DNA of 36,545 nt from Hellea sp964576765 (GTDB lineage: Bacteria > Pseudomonadota > Alphaproteobacteria > Caulobacterales > Maricaulaceae): the NCBI GenBank assembly GCA_964576765.1, contig CAZNWH010000011.1:1-36545 (forward strand), in the 5' to 3' direction. The notes under the pieces are model-generated. The model was not told the origin of the DNA. It saw only the letters and a program-made list of their open reading frames with translations, and ran no database searches. Below are positions 16,588-24,362 of the stretch, piece after piece. Every line of letters starts with the position of its first letter. Position 1 is the first letter of the stretch. A program made the position numbers and the translations under genes.

Positions 16588-17874
16588 ATGATAAGAACAA
16601 AATTGGTTATGGTTCTGATGTCTGTAGTGATGGGCTTAAGTTCGGCGGCTCAATCTGAAACGCTTATGGATGTGTACAAACATCTTCATGCTAATCCTGA
16701 ATTATCGAGTATGGAAATAGAGACTGCGGCTTATCTGGCAAAACGGATGAAGGCTTTAGGGTTTAAAGTCACAGAAGAGTTTGGCGGAACGGGGGTTGTA
16801 TCGGTCATGAAAAATGGCCCGGGCAAAACCATTATGATCCGCGCAGATATGGACGGACTACCTGTTAAAGAGACAACTGGATTGTCCTTTGCCAGTAAAG
16901 TTGTTAAAAAAGACCGTTTCGGGCAAGAGTGGCCTGTCATGCATGCTTGCGGTCACGACATCCACATGACGACTTTTCTGGGCACTGCTCAGGAATTAGT
17001 TGAGAATAAGGATTTGTGGTCAGGAACTCTGGTTATGATTTTACAGCCAGCGGAAGAAATCAGCCATGGTGCAAAAAATATGCTCAATGCTGGGCTTTTC
17101 ACAAAATTTCCGCGCCCGGATTATAATCTCGCGCTTCATGCTAATTCAAGCATGCCGGCGGGTATGGTCGGCATTACCTCCGGCTACGCGCTAGCGAATG
17201 TGGATTCGGTTGACATTACGGTTCGCGGAATTGGCGGACACGGGGCCTATCCGCAAACAACCAAGGATCCAATTGTTTTGGCTTCGCAAATTGTTATCGC
17301 TCTTCAAACCATTGTTTCGCGCGAAGTTGCGGCGCAAGACTCGGCCGTTGTCACAGTAGGTGCGATCAATGGTGGGACAAAACATAATATCATCGGGGAA
17401 GAGGTGAAACTCCAGCTCACAGTCCGCTCTTATTCAGATGAAACACGTGATGGGTTACTGGCGTCAATAAAGCGGATTTCAGAGAATATGGGCCGTGTTG
17501 CCGGTTTGCCGGATGACAAATTACCGCTTGTTGAAATTCAAGATGAATATACCCCTGCTGCTTATAATAACCCTGAGCTTGCTGACAAAGCGATGGGAGT
17601 CATGAAAGCGGTGATCGGCGAAAAACAAGTCATAGCCTCAGAGCCTGTTATGGGAGGTGAGGACTTTGGTCGTTACGGACGGGTTGATCCTAAAATTCCA
17701 GGTTTGATCTATTGGTTAGGCGCGGCTGACCCCTTGGAAGTCGCGCTAGCGAAAAAGGCGGGAAAATCTATGCCCTCTTTACACTCCCCATTTTTCAAGC
17801 CCAATGCTGCCAAAGCGATACCTATTGGTGTCGATACCATGACGGCGACAGCTGTAAGCTTGTTCAACGAGTAA
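16588..17874 (+). CDS. Exported M20D amidohydrolase/aminoacylase
   Basis: A 428-residue protein with a signal peptide (MIRTKLVMVLMSVVMGLSSA, cleavage near SAAQS). The M20D signatures are DGLPVKETTGL, HACGHDIHMTTFLG, QPAEE and GIGGHGAYPQTTKDP, as in hippurate hydrolase/IAA-amino-acid hydrolase-like enzymes that cleave N-acyl or N-aminoacyl amino acids. I chose ATG 16588 with AAGGAG (16576-16581) rather than the longer TTG frame start at 16564, which would lengthen the protein into the upstream gene and spoil the signal peptide. Together with the M28 gene it can release free amino acids in the periplasm. Substrate preference is unknown. Confidence 0.9.
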   Translation: MIRTKLVMVLMSVVMGLSSAAQSETLMDVYKHLHANPELSSMEIETAAYLAKRMKALGFKVTEEFGGTGVVSVMKNGPGKTIMIRADMDGLPVKETTGLSFASKVVKKDRFGQEWPVMHACGHDIHMTTFLGTAQELVENKDLWSGTLVMILQPAEEISHGAKNMLNAGLFTKFPRPDYNLALHANSSMPAGMVGITSGYALANVDSVDITVRGIGGHGAYPQTTKDPIVLASQIVIALQTIVSREVAAQDSAVVTVGAINGGTKHNIIGEEVKLQLTVRSYSDETRDGLLASIKRISENMGRVAGLPDDKLPLVEIQDEYTPAAYNNPELADKAMGVMKAVIGEKQVIASEPVMGGEDFGRYGRVDPKIPGLIYWLGAADPLEVALAKKAGKSMPSLHSPFFKPNAAKAIPIGVDTMTATAVSLFNE

Positions 17875-17899
17875 CCCAGTTTTTCCTAGACTTCTGTCT

Positions 17900-17919
17900 A
17901 TATGCATATAATTGCATAT
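17900..17919. promoter_or_regulatory. Palindromic operator upstream of the nitronate monooxygenase gene
   Basis: ATATGCATATAATTGCATAT has perfect 7-bp arms (ATATGCA / TGCATAT) around a 6-bp centre, TATAAT, that itself resembles a -10 box. It lies 38 bp before the ATG at 17958. The same arms with a 6-bp centre recur at 23516-23535 upstream of the SDR operon. The size suits a dimeric MarR- or TetR-type repressor; no such gene is in the window. Confidence 0.6.
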
Positions 17920-17957
17920 CCAAATATTGAGCTGAAATTACCTTAAGGAATAGATAA

Positions 17958-18911
17958 ATGTCATTGCCACCAATTTTACAAAACCTTGAAATGCCTATCG
18001 TGGCCGCACCAATGTTTATTGTATCAGGGCCGGAGCTCGTGATCGCTCAGTGTAAGGCTGGAATTGTAGGGTCTTTTCCGGCGCTAAATGCGCGGCCAGC
18101 TGAAGAACTTGAAAAATGGATTGTGCGTATTAAGCTGGAGCTTGAACAGTACCAAAAAGACAATCCTCATAAAAGAGTCGCGCCTTTTGCGGTTAATCAG
18201 ATTTGTCATGCTTCTAATAATCGGCTTGAGCACGACACTGAAATTTGTACTAAGCACGAAGTTCCCATTATTATCACAAGTCTTCAGGCTAATCAGGATG
18301 TTTATGATGCTTGCCATAGTTATGGCGGGACAATCCTGCATGATGTGGTCAATATTCGTCACTCCAAGAAAGCCTTATCCATGGGGGCTGATGGATTGAT
18401 CGCTGTTTGCACGGGCGCAGGTGGTCATGCTGGGCGGTTATCTCCTTTTGCATTAATCCCTGAAATTCGCCAATTCCATGATGGCCCGCTTTTATTATCA
18501 GGCTCTATAGCAACTGGGGGCTCCGTTGCTGCCGCTTTGGCGATAGGGGCTGATCTTGCCTATATAGGGACGCGGTTTATTGCATCAAAAGAAGCTAATG
18601 CCTCCGAGGGCTATAAGGATGAGATCGTGAAATCGTCTGGAGGCGATATTGTTTATTCTTCACTTTTTACTGGAGTACACGGGAATTATTTGAGGGGATC
18701 TATTGAGAAGGCTGGGCTTGATCCTGATAACCTTCCGACGGCAGATAAGACGAGTATGAATTTTGGCTCTGGCGGCAATACAGACGCAAAAGCTTGGAAA
18801 GATATTTGGGGGGCAGGACAGGGGGTTGGCAGTGTTGAAAATTCGCCTTCAATTCAAGGCATCGTCGATCAATTTAAAAACGAATATGCCCAAGCCAGAG
18901 AAAGGGTTTAA
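17958..18911 (+). CDS. Nitronate monooxygenase family flavoenzyme (2-nitropropane dioxygenase-like)
   Basis: A 317-residue TIM-barrel FMN protein. It begins with the LPPILQNLEMPIVAAPMF motif and contains GADGLIAVCTGAGGHAG, with the conserved His, and LLLSGSIATGGSVAAALAIGADLAYIGTRF, the FMN phosphate-binding region. The family oxidises alkyl nitronates such as propionate-3-nitronate, but many bacterial members are of unproven substrate and some are related to FabK-type enoyl reductases. It is a single-gene unit, with AAGGAAT upstream of the ATG as ribosome binding site. The palindromic operator at 17900 suggests local repression. Neighbouring peptidases seem unrelated. Confidence 0.85.
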   Translation: MSLPPILQNLEMPIVAAPMFIVSGPELVIAQCKAGIVGSFPALNARPAEELEKWIVRIKLELEQYQKDNPHKRVAPFAVNQICHASNNRLEHDTEICTKHEVPIIITSLQANQDVYDACHSYGGTILHDVVNIRHSKKALSMGADGLIAVCTGAGGHAGRLSPFALIPEIRQFHDGPLLLSGSIATGGSVAAALAIGADLAYIGTRFIASKEANASEGYKDEIVKSSGGDIVYSSLFTGVHGNYLRGSIEKAGLDPDNLPTADKTSMNFGSGGNTDAKAWKDIWGAGQGVGSVENSPSIQGIVDQFKNEYAQARERV

Positions 18912-19070
18912 AACTCACCCTTAACTTCGCCTCTAAAGCGAATATGAACGAGAGATAAACCCTGCAAGCCTTACGAAAATAATTGATATGCTACATTGCC
19001 ACTGGGGCCGCAATAAGTTAACACATAAGTGAGTCTAAAGGGACTTACCAATTTTCTATGGAGGAAGAAT

Positions 19071-20186
19071 ATGGGAGCGAGATGGTTTTGGGGAATTGTT
19101 ATTCTCGCCATATTATCGCTTTTGTGGGCCTTATTTACTGCACCTGATAGGTCAGCCGCAATGGGTGATGATATCCGAGCGGCATTAAATAACGCTGGTT
19201 ATAATGCAAAAGTCGAAATGAATGGCAATGTCGCAACGTTAACTGGAGATGCGCAAAATGAAGCTTATGCTAATGAAGTTGTAGCTATCGCAGAGAACAC
19301 TGAGTGTTCTACTTGCAATGATGGTAAGTGGTGGAAGTTTGCTAAAAATAAAAAATGGCATCGTGTTAAAAATGATATGTCAGTAGCAAAGGTTGCCCCT
19401 GTCGCAGCGTTACCTGCTAAGTCGCCTTATACATTTAAGGCCGTCAAAGATGCTAATGGAAATGTCGTTGTCGATGGATATGTTCGCAACGAAGATGAAA
19501 GACAATCAGTCTTAGCTCAGGCTAATGCTTTGTTTCCGGGACGGGTTACTGACCGAACTGTTCGTCTTGCTTCAGGTGAACCCAATTCAGATTGGGGTAA
19601 GGTCATAAGTCAAAATTTTGATGATTTAGCTAAATTAGATACAGGTCGTTTTGCTATGGAAGATAGAAGTTCTGTCATAACCGGCACGACCACATCGACA
19701 GATATTAGGGACGCGCTAAATGCTCGTGCTGTAAGCTTGACTAATTATGATGGCGCGGCGACCATTATAGTCCCTAATACGGAAGATTTGAATGTTGGCG
19801 AGATTAAGTCTCAGTCAATTTGCCAGACTTTGCTTGACGATATTAAGACAGGAAAGAAAATCAACTTTGCTTATAATAAAGCTGATATTCGCGGAGCTCA
19901 AAGTTTCGATCTTTTAAATTCTTTGGCAGCTGCTGCGAAGCAGTGTGCATCTTTTCGTATCAATGTTGAGGGACATACAGATGCAGATGGATCAGAGGAT
20001 TATAACCAACGTCTGTCAGAAGCTCGCGCTAACACAGTTGTCGCTTATCTGACGGATAACGGGGTAGCGCGAGAGCGCATGCAAGCAATTGGTCTTGGGG
20101 AAGCCAAGCCGATCGGTGATAATACGACGGATGCGGGCAAAGCTCAAAACCGCCGTATTGAATTTGTCGTGACACAGTCCGAGTAA
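19071..20186 (+). CDS. Inner-membrane-anchored BON/OmpA-family protein
   Basis: A 371-residue protein. I chose ATG 19071 because GAGGAAG (19061-19067) precedes it and the open frame upstream adds only a poor N-terminus. Residues 5-23 form one transmembrane anchor with no cleavage site. Residues 30-240 hold two or three BON-like repeats (for example DIRAALNNAGYNAKVEM). Residues 260-368 are an OmpA-C domain with EGHTDADGS (300-308) and NRRIEFVV (360-367), the peptidoglycan (diaminopimelate) binding surface. The order resembles mycobacterial ArfA (Rv0899). It should hold the inner membrane to the cell wall. The next gene begins 13 bp later behind a perfect Shine-Dalgarno sequence. Confidence 0.88.
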   Translation: MGARWFWGIVILAILSLLWALFTAPDRSAAMGDDIRAALNNAGYNAKVEMNGNVATLTGDAQNEAYANEVVAIAENTECSTCNDGKWWKFAKNKKWHRVKNDMSVAKVAPVAALPAKSPYTFKAVKDANGNVVVDGYVRNEDERQSVLAQANALFPGRVTDRTVRLASGEPNSDWGKVISQNFDDLAKLDTGRFAMEDRSSVITGTTTSTDIRDALNARAVSLTNYDGAATIIVPNTEDLNVGEIKSQSICQTLLDDIKTGKKINFAYNKADIRGAQSFDLLNSLAAAAKQCASFRINVEGHTDADGSEDYNQRLSEARANTVVAYLTDNGVARERMQAIGLGEAKPIGDNTTDAGKAQNRRIEFVVTQSE

Positions 20187-20191
20187 GGAGG
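20184..20191 (+). promoter_or_regulatory. Strong ribosome binding site overlapping the stop codon of the OmpA gene
   Basis: TAAGGAGG is fully complementary to the anti-Shine-Dalgarno sequence and lies 8 nt before ATG 20200. Its first three bases are the stop codon of the upstream gene, so the two genes are very likely coupled and the second strongly expressed. Confidence 0.85.
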
Positions 20192-20199
20192 ACATAATA

Positions 20200-21315
20200 A
20201 TGTTAATCGTTAATGGTATATTTAGTTACATCGCCTGTTTTGGGTGGTTAATTCCGTTTTTATTCGGCCTGTTGGGCTTGTTCCTTGGGTGGTTGTTATT
20301 CCGAGGGAAGAAGCAAGCAGGTGATCTGTCAATCGAAGGTGAAGGCGCTTTGCGTGCCGAAGCTGATGGTTTGCGCGCCCGTGTTCAAGAACTAGAAGGA
20401 CGAGTTTCCGCTCGTGATGGCGAAGTTTCTTCGCTTAAGGGTAAACTTGCCGCCGCTGCCGCTGGTGCAACAGCTGTAGGGGCAACTGCCGCGGTTGCTA
20501 CAAAAGGTGATGATGATGAGAGCTACGCTCTTGAATGGCGTAATCGCTATTTAGCAGCTCGTGTAAAATATCTTGAAGGTCGTCTTGCTGAAGCGCCTAA
20601 GCCCAAAGCTACTCGCAAGCCTGCAGCCAAGAAGAAAGCGGCTCCAAAAGCGAGAGTTGCGCCGAAGCCGAAATCAAGACCTAAAGCCAAAGCTAAGCCG
20701 AAGCCAAAAGTTCTTTATACAGATGGCCCGACCGATGGTACGCCGGATGATTTAAAACTTATCAAAGGTATTGGTCCAAAGTTTGAAAAAGACCTGAACG
20801 GCAAAGGTATCTATTACTTCCGTCAAATCGCCGCTTGGAAAGCAGGGGATGTAAAAATGGTTGAAGGTGTGATCGACTCTATTCCGGGCCGTATTAAGCG
20901 GGACGAATGGGTTCCACAGGCGAGAGGTCTGGCGAAAGGTGGTAAAGCACGAGCCATGAAAGCCGCGCCAAAGGTAGCTAATAAGAAGTCAGCGACTAAG
21001 CCTAAGCCAAGAGCTAAAGCTAAGCCGAAGCCGAAAATTCTTTATACGGACGGGCCGACTGATGGTAAGCCGGATGATCTGAAACTCATCAAAGGGATTG
21101 GCCCAAAGTTTGAGAAAGACCTGAATGGGAAAGGTATCTACTACTTCCGCCAGATCGGAAATTGGAAAGCCAAAGATGTGAAGATGGTTGAAGGTATTAT
21201 TGACTCAATTCCGGGCCGTATAGCTCGAGACGAATGGGTCAAGCAGGGTAAGCATCTTGCAAGTGGTGGCAAGCCTCGTGCGATGAAGGCGGTGCCTAAC
21301 TTTAAGAAAAAGTAA
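20200..21315 (+). CDS. Membrane-anchored protein with histone-H1-like linkers and two HhH domains
   Basis: A 371-residue protein of unrecognised function. Residues 9-34 are a hydrophobic segment followed by RGKK, so the rest is predicted cytoplasmic. Residues 45-85 and 110-131 look coiled-coil. Residues 132-170 and 247-280 are Lys/Ala/Pro-rich (KPKAKAKPKPK style) like histone H1 tails. Residues 183-246 and 292-355 are two near-identical modules with DDLKLIKGIGPKFEKDLN, YYFRQI and SIPGRI.RDEW. This is the helix-hairpin-helix module found as a C-terminal extension in alphaproteobacterial NuoE and ribosomal L21. HhH folds often contact nucleic acid. Linked to the OmpA gene by a perfect ribosome binding site and closed by a terminator, it may act with that protein at the envelope. 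Confidence 0.8.
   Translation: MLIVNGIFSYIACFGWLIPFLFGLLGLFLGWLLFRGKKQAGDLSIEGEGALRAEADGLRARVQELEGRVSARDGEVSSLKGKLAAAAAGATAVGATAAVATKGDDDESYALEWRNRYLAARVKYLEGRLAEAPKPKATRKPAAKKKAAPKARVAPKPKSRPKAKAKPKPKVLYTDGPTDGTPDDLKLIKGIGPKFEKDLNGKGIYYFRQIAAWKAGDVKMVEGVIDSIPGRIKRDEWVPQARGLAKGGKARAMKAAPKVANKKSATKPKPRAKAKPKPKILYTDGPTDGKPDDLKLIKGIGPKFEKDLNGKGIYYFRQIGNWKAKDVKMVEGIIDSIPGRIARDEWVKQGKHLASGGKPRAMKAVPNFKKK
20689..20973 (+). repeat. First copy of the intragenic linker + HhH duplication
   Basis: This segment and 21016-21300 align codon for codon at an offset of 327 bp (109 residues). The two copies share long identical stretches such as AAAGCTAAGCCGAAGCC, with mostly third-position changes elsewhere. 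The duplicated unit includes both the KPKA-rich linker and the HhH domain. Confidence 0.88.
21016..21300 (+). repeat. Second copy of the intragenic linker + HhH duplication
   Basis: Partner of 20689-20973. Most differences between the copies are synonymous, which points to purifying selection on both domains after duplication rather than decay of one. Confidence 0.88.
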
Positions 21316-21347
21316 TTGGCGGCTAAAGAGTCTATTAAATCAAAATC

Positions 21348-21372
21348 AAACCCGCCTTATGGCGGGTTTTTA
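21348..21372 (+). terminator. Intrinsic terminator closing the OmpA/HhH operon
   Basis: AAACCCGCC (21348-21356) pairs with GGCGGGTTT (21361-21369) around a TTAT loop, followed by more T residues. It isolates the operon from the lysis genes downstream. Confidence 0.92.
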
Positions 21373-21467
21373 TTTTAATCCACGCTTAAAGTTAATCTAA
21401 AGTCCGAATTTATATCGGGTATTTTTATTTTAATTCTCATTTTCTGCTGTGGCCATATGTTTTGGCT

Positions 21468-21890
21468 ATGTTGAAAATATTTCCTGTAAGCCCTCCCCAA
21501 ATACATTCGCATTGGCAATATGACCGTTGGCAAAATTTTAAGCCGGCTGAGTTCTCATGCCGGCATTGCGGGCAAATCTATATTTGGCCGCAATTTTTAG
21601 ATCGGTTACAACGGGCTCGCCGTGAGGTTGGACACCCTTTTAAAATTCTATCAGGCCATCGTTGTAGTTTACATAATGCGCGCATTGGCGGGGCACCATT
21701 ATCACAGCATTTGCGCTTAGCAGTAGATATTTCAACTATTGGACATAATCGGCATGAATTATTGGTCGCTTGTAAAAGAGCCCAGTTTCGCGGGTTTGGT
21801 TATTACCAAACCTTTCTCCACATAGATTTAGGACAGCCTCGGCATTGGTTTGGCGGGCAGAAAGCAAAAGAATTATGGCAGATATATTAG
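21468..21890 (+). CDS. M15-type peptidoglycan peptidase (endolysin-like)
   Basis: A 140-residue protein of the peptidase M15_3 / phage endolysin type. The zinc-site pattern is complete: SGHRCSLHNARIGG, then SQH (H81), AVDIS (D87), GFGYY and FLHIDLG (H118, D120), followed by RHW. The N-terminal FKPAEFSCRHCG is the start usual for such phage and GTA enzymes. It would cut D-Ala-containing or L-Ala-D-Glu cross-bridges in the cell wall. There is no signal peptide, so export needs a holin, and a 3TM holin gene overlaps its end by 16 bp. ATG 21468 is preferred over the TTG two codons earlier; neither has a clear Shine-Dalgarno sequence. Confidence 0.82.
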   Translation: MLKIFPVSPPQIHSHWQYDRWQNFKPAEFSCRHCGQIYIWPQFLDRLQRARREVGHPFKILSGHRCSLHNARIGGAPLSQHLRLAVDISTIGHNRHELLVACKRAQFRGFGYYQTFLHIDLGQPRHWFGGQKAKELWQIY

Positions 21891-22336
21891 GATTGGGATT
21901 AGACGCGGCAGCTGGTGGTCTCTTTGGAATTTTAGGAACGGCTCTTGGCCGCGTTGCCGGGTATTTTGAGCGCAAGCAGGCCTTTAAACAAGAGGTGCTG
22001 CGCTGGGATCATGAATATAAACTTCATGAACTACAAATGACAGCGAGAGCCCAAGAGACAGAGTTGGAACTTGCCCTCGCTGCGCAAGAAGGCTCATGGC
22101 GCGGTCTTGAGGCTTCAATCAAGGCCGATGCAGCCATTGGAGCCGCGAGCAAATGGGTGATCAATGCGTTAAGGCTCGTGCGCCCTGTTTTAACTATACT
22201 GCTTTGGGTCATCACAGCGTGGATATTTGCCGTGTCGCAAGAGAGCTCTATCGTTGAAGCGGCGGTCTTTGCGGCAACAGCGGCGACGTTATGGTGGTTT
22301 GGAGACCGCGCGCCAAAGTCGCCTCTCAAACTATAA
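21875..22336 (+). CDS. 3TM-type holin
   Basis: A 153-residue protein. It begins with a Gly-rich amphipathic or hydrophobic segment (about 5-30), then a charged, helical middle region (ERKQAFKQEVLRWDHEYKL..., 32-85) and two closely spaced transmembrane helices (about 101-120 and 127-142). The pattern, including the GSWRGLEASIKADAAIG and LVRPVLTILLW stretches, fits the family of three-transmembrane holins associated with phage and gene-transfer-agent release. It would make pores that let the preceding M15 peptidase reach the wall. I chose ATG 21875 over the longer frame start at 21845 because the latter is unsupported and lies deep in the upstream gene. It ends 1 bp before the converging DUF3667 gene. 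Confidence 0.72.
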   Translation: MADILGLGLDAAAGGLFGILGTALGRVAGYFERKQAFKQEVLRWDHEYKLHELQMTARAQETELELALAAQEGSWRGLEASIKADAAIGAASKWVINALRLVRPVLTILLWVITAWIFAVSQESSIVEAAVFAATAATLWWFGDRAPKSPLKL

Positions 22337-22337
22337 T

Positions 22338-23471
22338 TTAACCGCGCGTTTGAGCGACATCTTTCGCGATATCAAGAAAACCCATAATGATGAGGGCGAT
22401 CAATATTATAACCATAGTAAAGGTATAAATTACGCCGACACCATAGCTTGTCAGGAGGGTTTTAAACCAGCCTCTGTTGAACATGCTTTTGGCAGATATA
22501 GGGAGGTAAATTAGGAGAATAGCTGCGTATAGCCATATCAGGCCTTTGATCGGTGTAAATTGCACAAGTAAGATGAAGACAAATAACAATAAGAACGCAA
22601 AGGCATGAATATAAGCCGCATGCACTAAGTGATCATAAAGCATAGCGCGTTCTTTTCCGCGAATGAAGATGGCCCCCATCAACATAGAAAATGGCATCAT
22701 AAAAACCATAATCCGCGATAAATATTTATTTATAGGGCCGTTTATCCGATCTGGTTCTCTCATAGCTATTGCCGAGGCTTGTTTTAATCCATCCGGCCCA
22801 AGTTGAAATTCGTTGCCTTGTCTGTCGACAATACGAATGTCGCTGCCTTCATCTATGTCTTGAATGGCTATGCCCTCGGCTATACTTTGATTCTGAGATT
22901 CGATTTCGTCGTCCAATTCTGCCAAGGATTGATCAACTATGTTGCCTATATTATTTTCAAATTCGGCTATTCTGTCATCGGTAATCATATCTCGAATTTT
23001 ATTTTTCCGTTCGAGAAAGAAAACTTGAGGTGTAAAGTCTATCTTTGTTGTTGAAAGTTCGAGAGGAGAGTTGAGGCTTTTTTCTGGACCAAATGCTATG
23101 AGCTGGGTTTGCGAAATTGCTATATATCCGAAAAGTAATAATGAGGTCGCTAGAAATAGGCGTATAGGAGACGTCCATTTTTGGCGTGCTCCATCTGAAA
23201 ACTCGCGGGCCATTTGACCGGGTTTAAAAATTAAACTTCTGAGGCTACGCCAAATACGGCCTTCAAAAGCTGTTAAAGATGAAAATAATTCTAGGCCAAG
23301 AGACCAAATAGATCGTCGATAGTTGTCATTCTTGTTACCACAGGCATAACAATAAACACCCGTCATATCTTCCCCGCAAGAAAAACAATTATGACTTTGA
23401 TTAGCGTCAGGAATTTTGTCTTCATGGAGCGGCGCGACATGTTCAAATTCGACTATATCTGTATCGTCCAT
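22338..23471 (-). CDS. DUF3667 membrane protein with N-terminal zinc ribbon
   Basis: A 377-residue protein. Residues 29-44 carry a CxxC...CxxC zinc ribbon (C29, C32, C41, C44). The segment SLTAFEGRIWRSLRSLIFKPGQMAREF, identified by its FKPG core, is the family hallmark. A first transmembrane helix lies at about 103-120, then a 120-residue polar, acidic loop, then four helices toward the C-terminus. The function of the family is unknown. The ATG has an excellent ribosome binding site (AGGAGG, complement of 23476-23481). It is divergent from the SDR operon, and the 105-bp gap contains the palindromic operator, so that regulator might also act on this gene. Confidence 0.8.
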   Translation of the reverse strand: MDDTDIVEFEHVAPLHEDKIPDANQSHNCFSCGEDMTGVYCYACGNKNDNYRRSIWSLGLELFSSLTAFEGRIWRSLRSLIFKPGQMAREFSDGARQKWTSPIRLFLATSLLLFGYIAISQTQLIAFGPEKSLNSPLELSTTKIDFTPQVFFLERKNKIRDMITDDRIAEFENNIGNIVDQSLAELDDEIESQNQSIAEGIAIQDIDEGSDIRIVDRQGNEFQLGPDGLKQASAIAMREPDRINGPINKYLSRIMVFMMPFSMLMGAIFIRGKERAMLYDHLVHAAYIHAFAFLLLFVFILLVQFTPIKGLIWLYAAILLIYLPISAKSMFNRGWFKTLLTSYGVGVIYTFTMVIILIALIIMGFLDIAKDVAQTRG

Positions 23472-23515
23472 AACGCCTCCTGAAAATCTTATGTCATAAT
23501 GTCGCGAAAATGAAA

Positions 23516-23535
23516 ATATGCAATTAATTGCATAT
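23516..23535. promoter_or_regulatory. Perfect 20-bp palindromic operator upstream of the SDR/kinase/ACAD operon
   Basis: ATATGCAATTAATTGCATAT equals its own reverse complement over all 20 bases. It lies 41 bp upstream of ATG 23577 and shares arms and spacing (ATATGCA-N6-TGCATAT) with 17900-17919. It is placed between the divergent DUF3667 gene and the SDR operon, where a dimeric repressor would block transcription. No regulator gene is in the window. Confidence 0.7.
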
Positions 23536-23576
23536 AAAACCTTTGCCCCAAGGAATGTCCCTTGTTAAGAGATTGT

Positions 23577-24353
23577 ATGTTTAAAAATCAATCTATCGCC
23601 GTGACCGGCGCAAGTGGTGGAATTGGCCGCGCAATCGCTGAAATGTTTATCGCTAATGGAGCTAAAGTCGCGATCAGCGACCGAGAGAGTCCAGCGGAAA
23701 CAGCCGCTGAAATAGGAGCTGCTAGTTTCGTATGTGACGTTACACAGGAAGAGGCCGTTAAGGCGTTTATCAAAGACGCCGAGGCCGTAAATGGCTCGAT
23801 TGATGTCTTTGTAGCTAATGCCGGTGTCGGGTTTGGTGACCCTGAACATGCTGCGGGAGCGAGCAATAAATCCTGGGAATTAAGTTGGGGCGTGAATGTG
23901 ATGGGCGGGGTTTATGCAGCCCGGGCTTTATTACCCTCTATGCAAAAACGAGGATCCGGCCGTTTTGTGGTCACTGCCTCGGCAGCGGGGCTTTTAGGAC
24001 AAATTGGCAGTGCGTCTTATACGGCGACAAAACACGCCGCCGTAGGGTTTGCTGAATCCATGGCGATTAGGCATTGGGATGAAGGCATTCAAACCCATTG
24101 TCTCTGTCCGCAATATGTGCGTACGAATATGACGAAAGGGGTGGCAATGGCCGAGGGGCATCAAGATGGCCTTCTGGAACCCTCAGATGTCGCGGAAGCT
24201 TTACGAGTTGCTATTGATGAAGAGCGTTTTATGGTGCTCTCTCATCCCGTTGTAGGAGAATATTTCAAACATAAAGCCTCTGATTATGAGGGCTATATTA
24301 AAGGTATGAACAAGTTAAAGCAAAAAATCGGCAACGATCAGTTGCCATCATAG
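23577..24353 (+). CDS. Short-chain dehydrogenase/reductase (first gene of catabolic operon)
   Basis: A 258-residue classical SDR. The NAD(P)-binding motif is VTGASGGIGRA near the N-terminus, then NAGVG, and the catalytic Ser/Tyr/Lys are in ASAAGLLGQIGSASYTATK (YTATK is YxxxK). An acidic stretch after strand beta-2 (ISDRES) favours NAD over NADP. ATG 23577 is chosen over TTG 23562 because AAGAG (23567-23571) precedes it. It probably oxidises or reduces a hydroxy/oxo group of an acyl chain, judging by the acyl-CoA dehydrogenase downstream. It is followed by a second SDR gene 9 bp later. Confidence 0.88.
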   Translation: MFKNQSIAVTGASGGIGRAIAEMFIANGAKVAISDRESPAETAAEIGAASFVCDVTQEEAVKAFIKDAEAVNGSIDVFVANAGVGFGDPEHAAGASNKSWELSWGVNVMGGVYAARALLPSMQKRGSGRFVVTASAAGLLGQIGSASYTATKHAAVGFAESMAIRHWDEGIQTHCLCPQYVRTNMTKGVAMAEGHQDGLLEPSDVAEALRVAIDEERFMVLSHPVVGEYFKHKASDYEGYIKGMNKLKQKIGNDQLPS

Positions 24354-24362
24354 GAGAGATTA

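Noticed and set aside
21468..22336. Prophage
   Set aside because: No structural, packaging, integrase or att-like features are visible around the lysis genes, so only an orphan cassette is supported.
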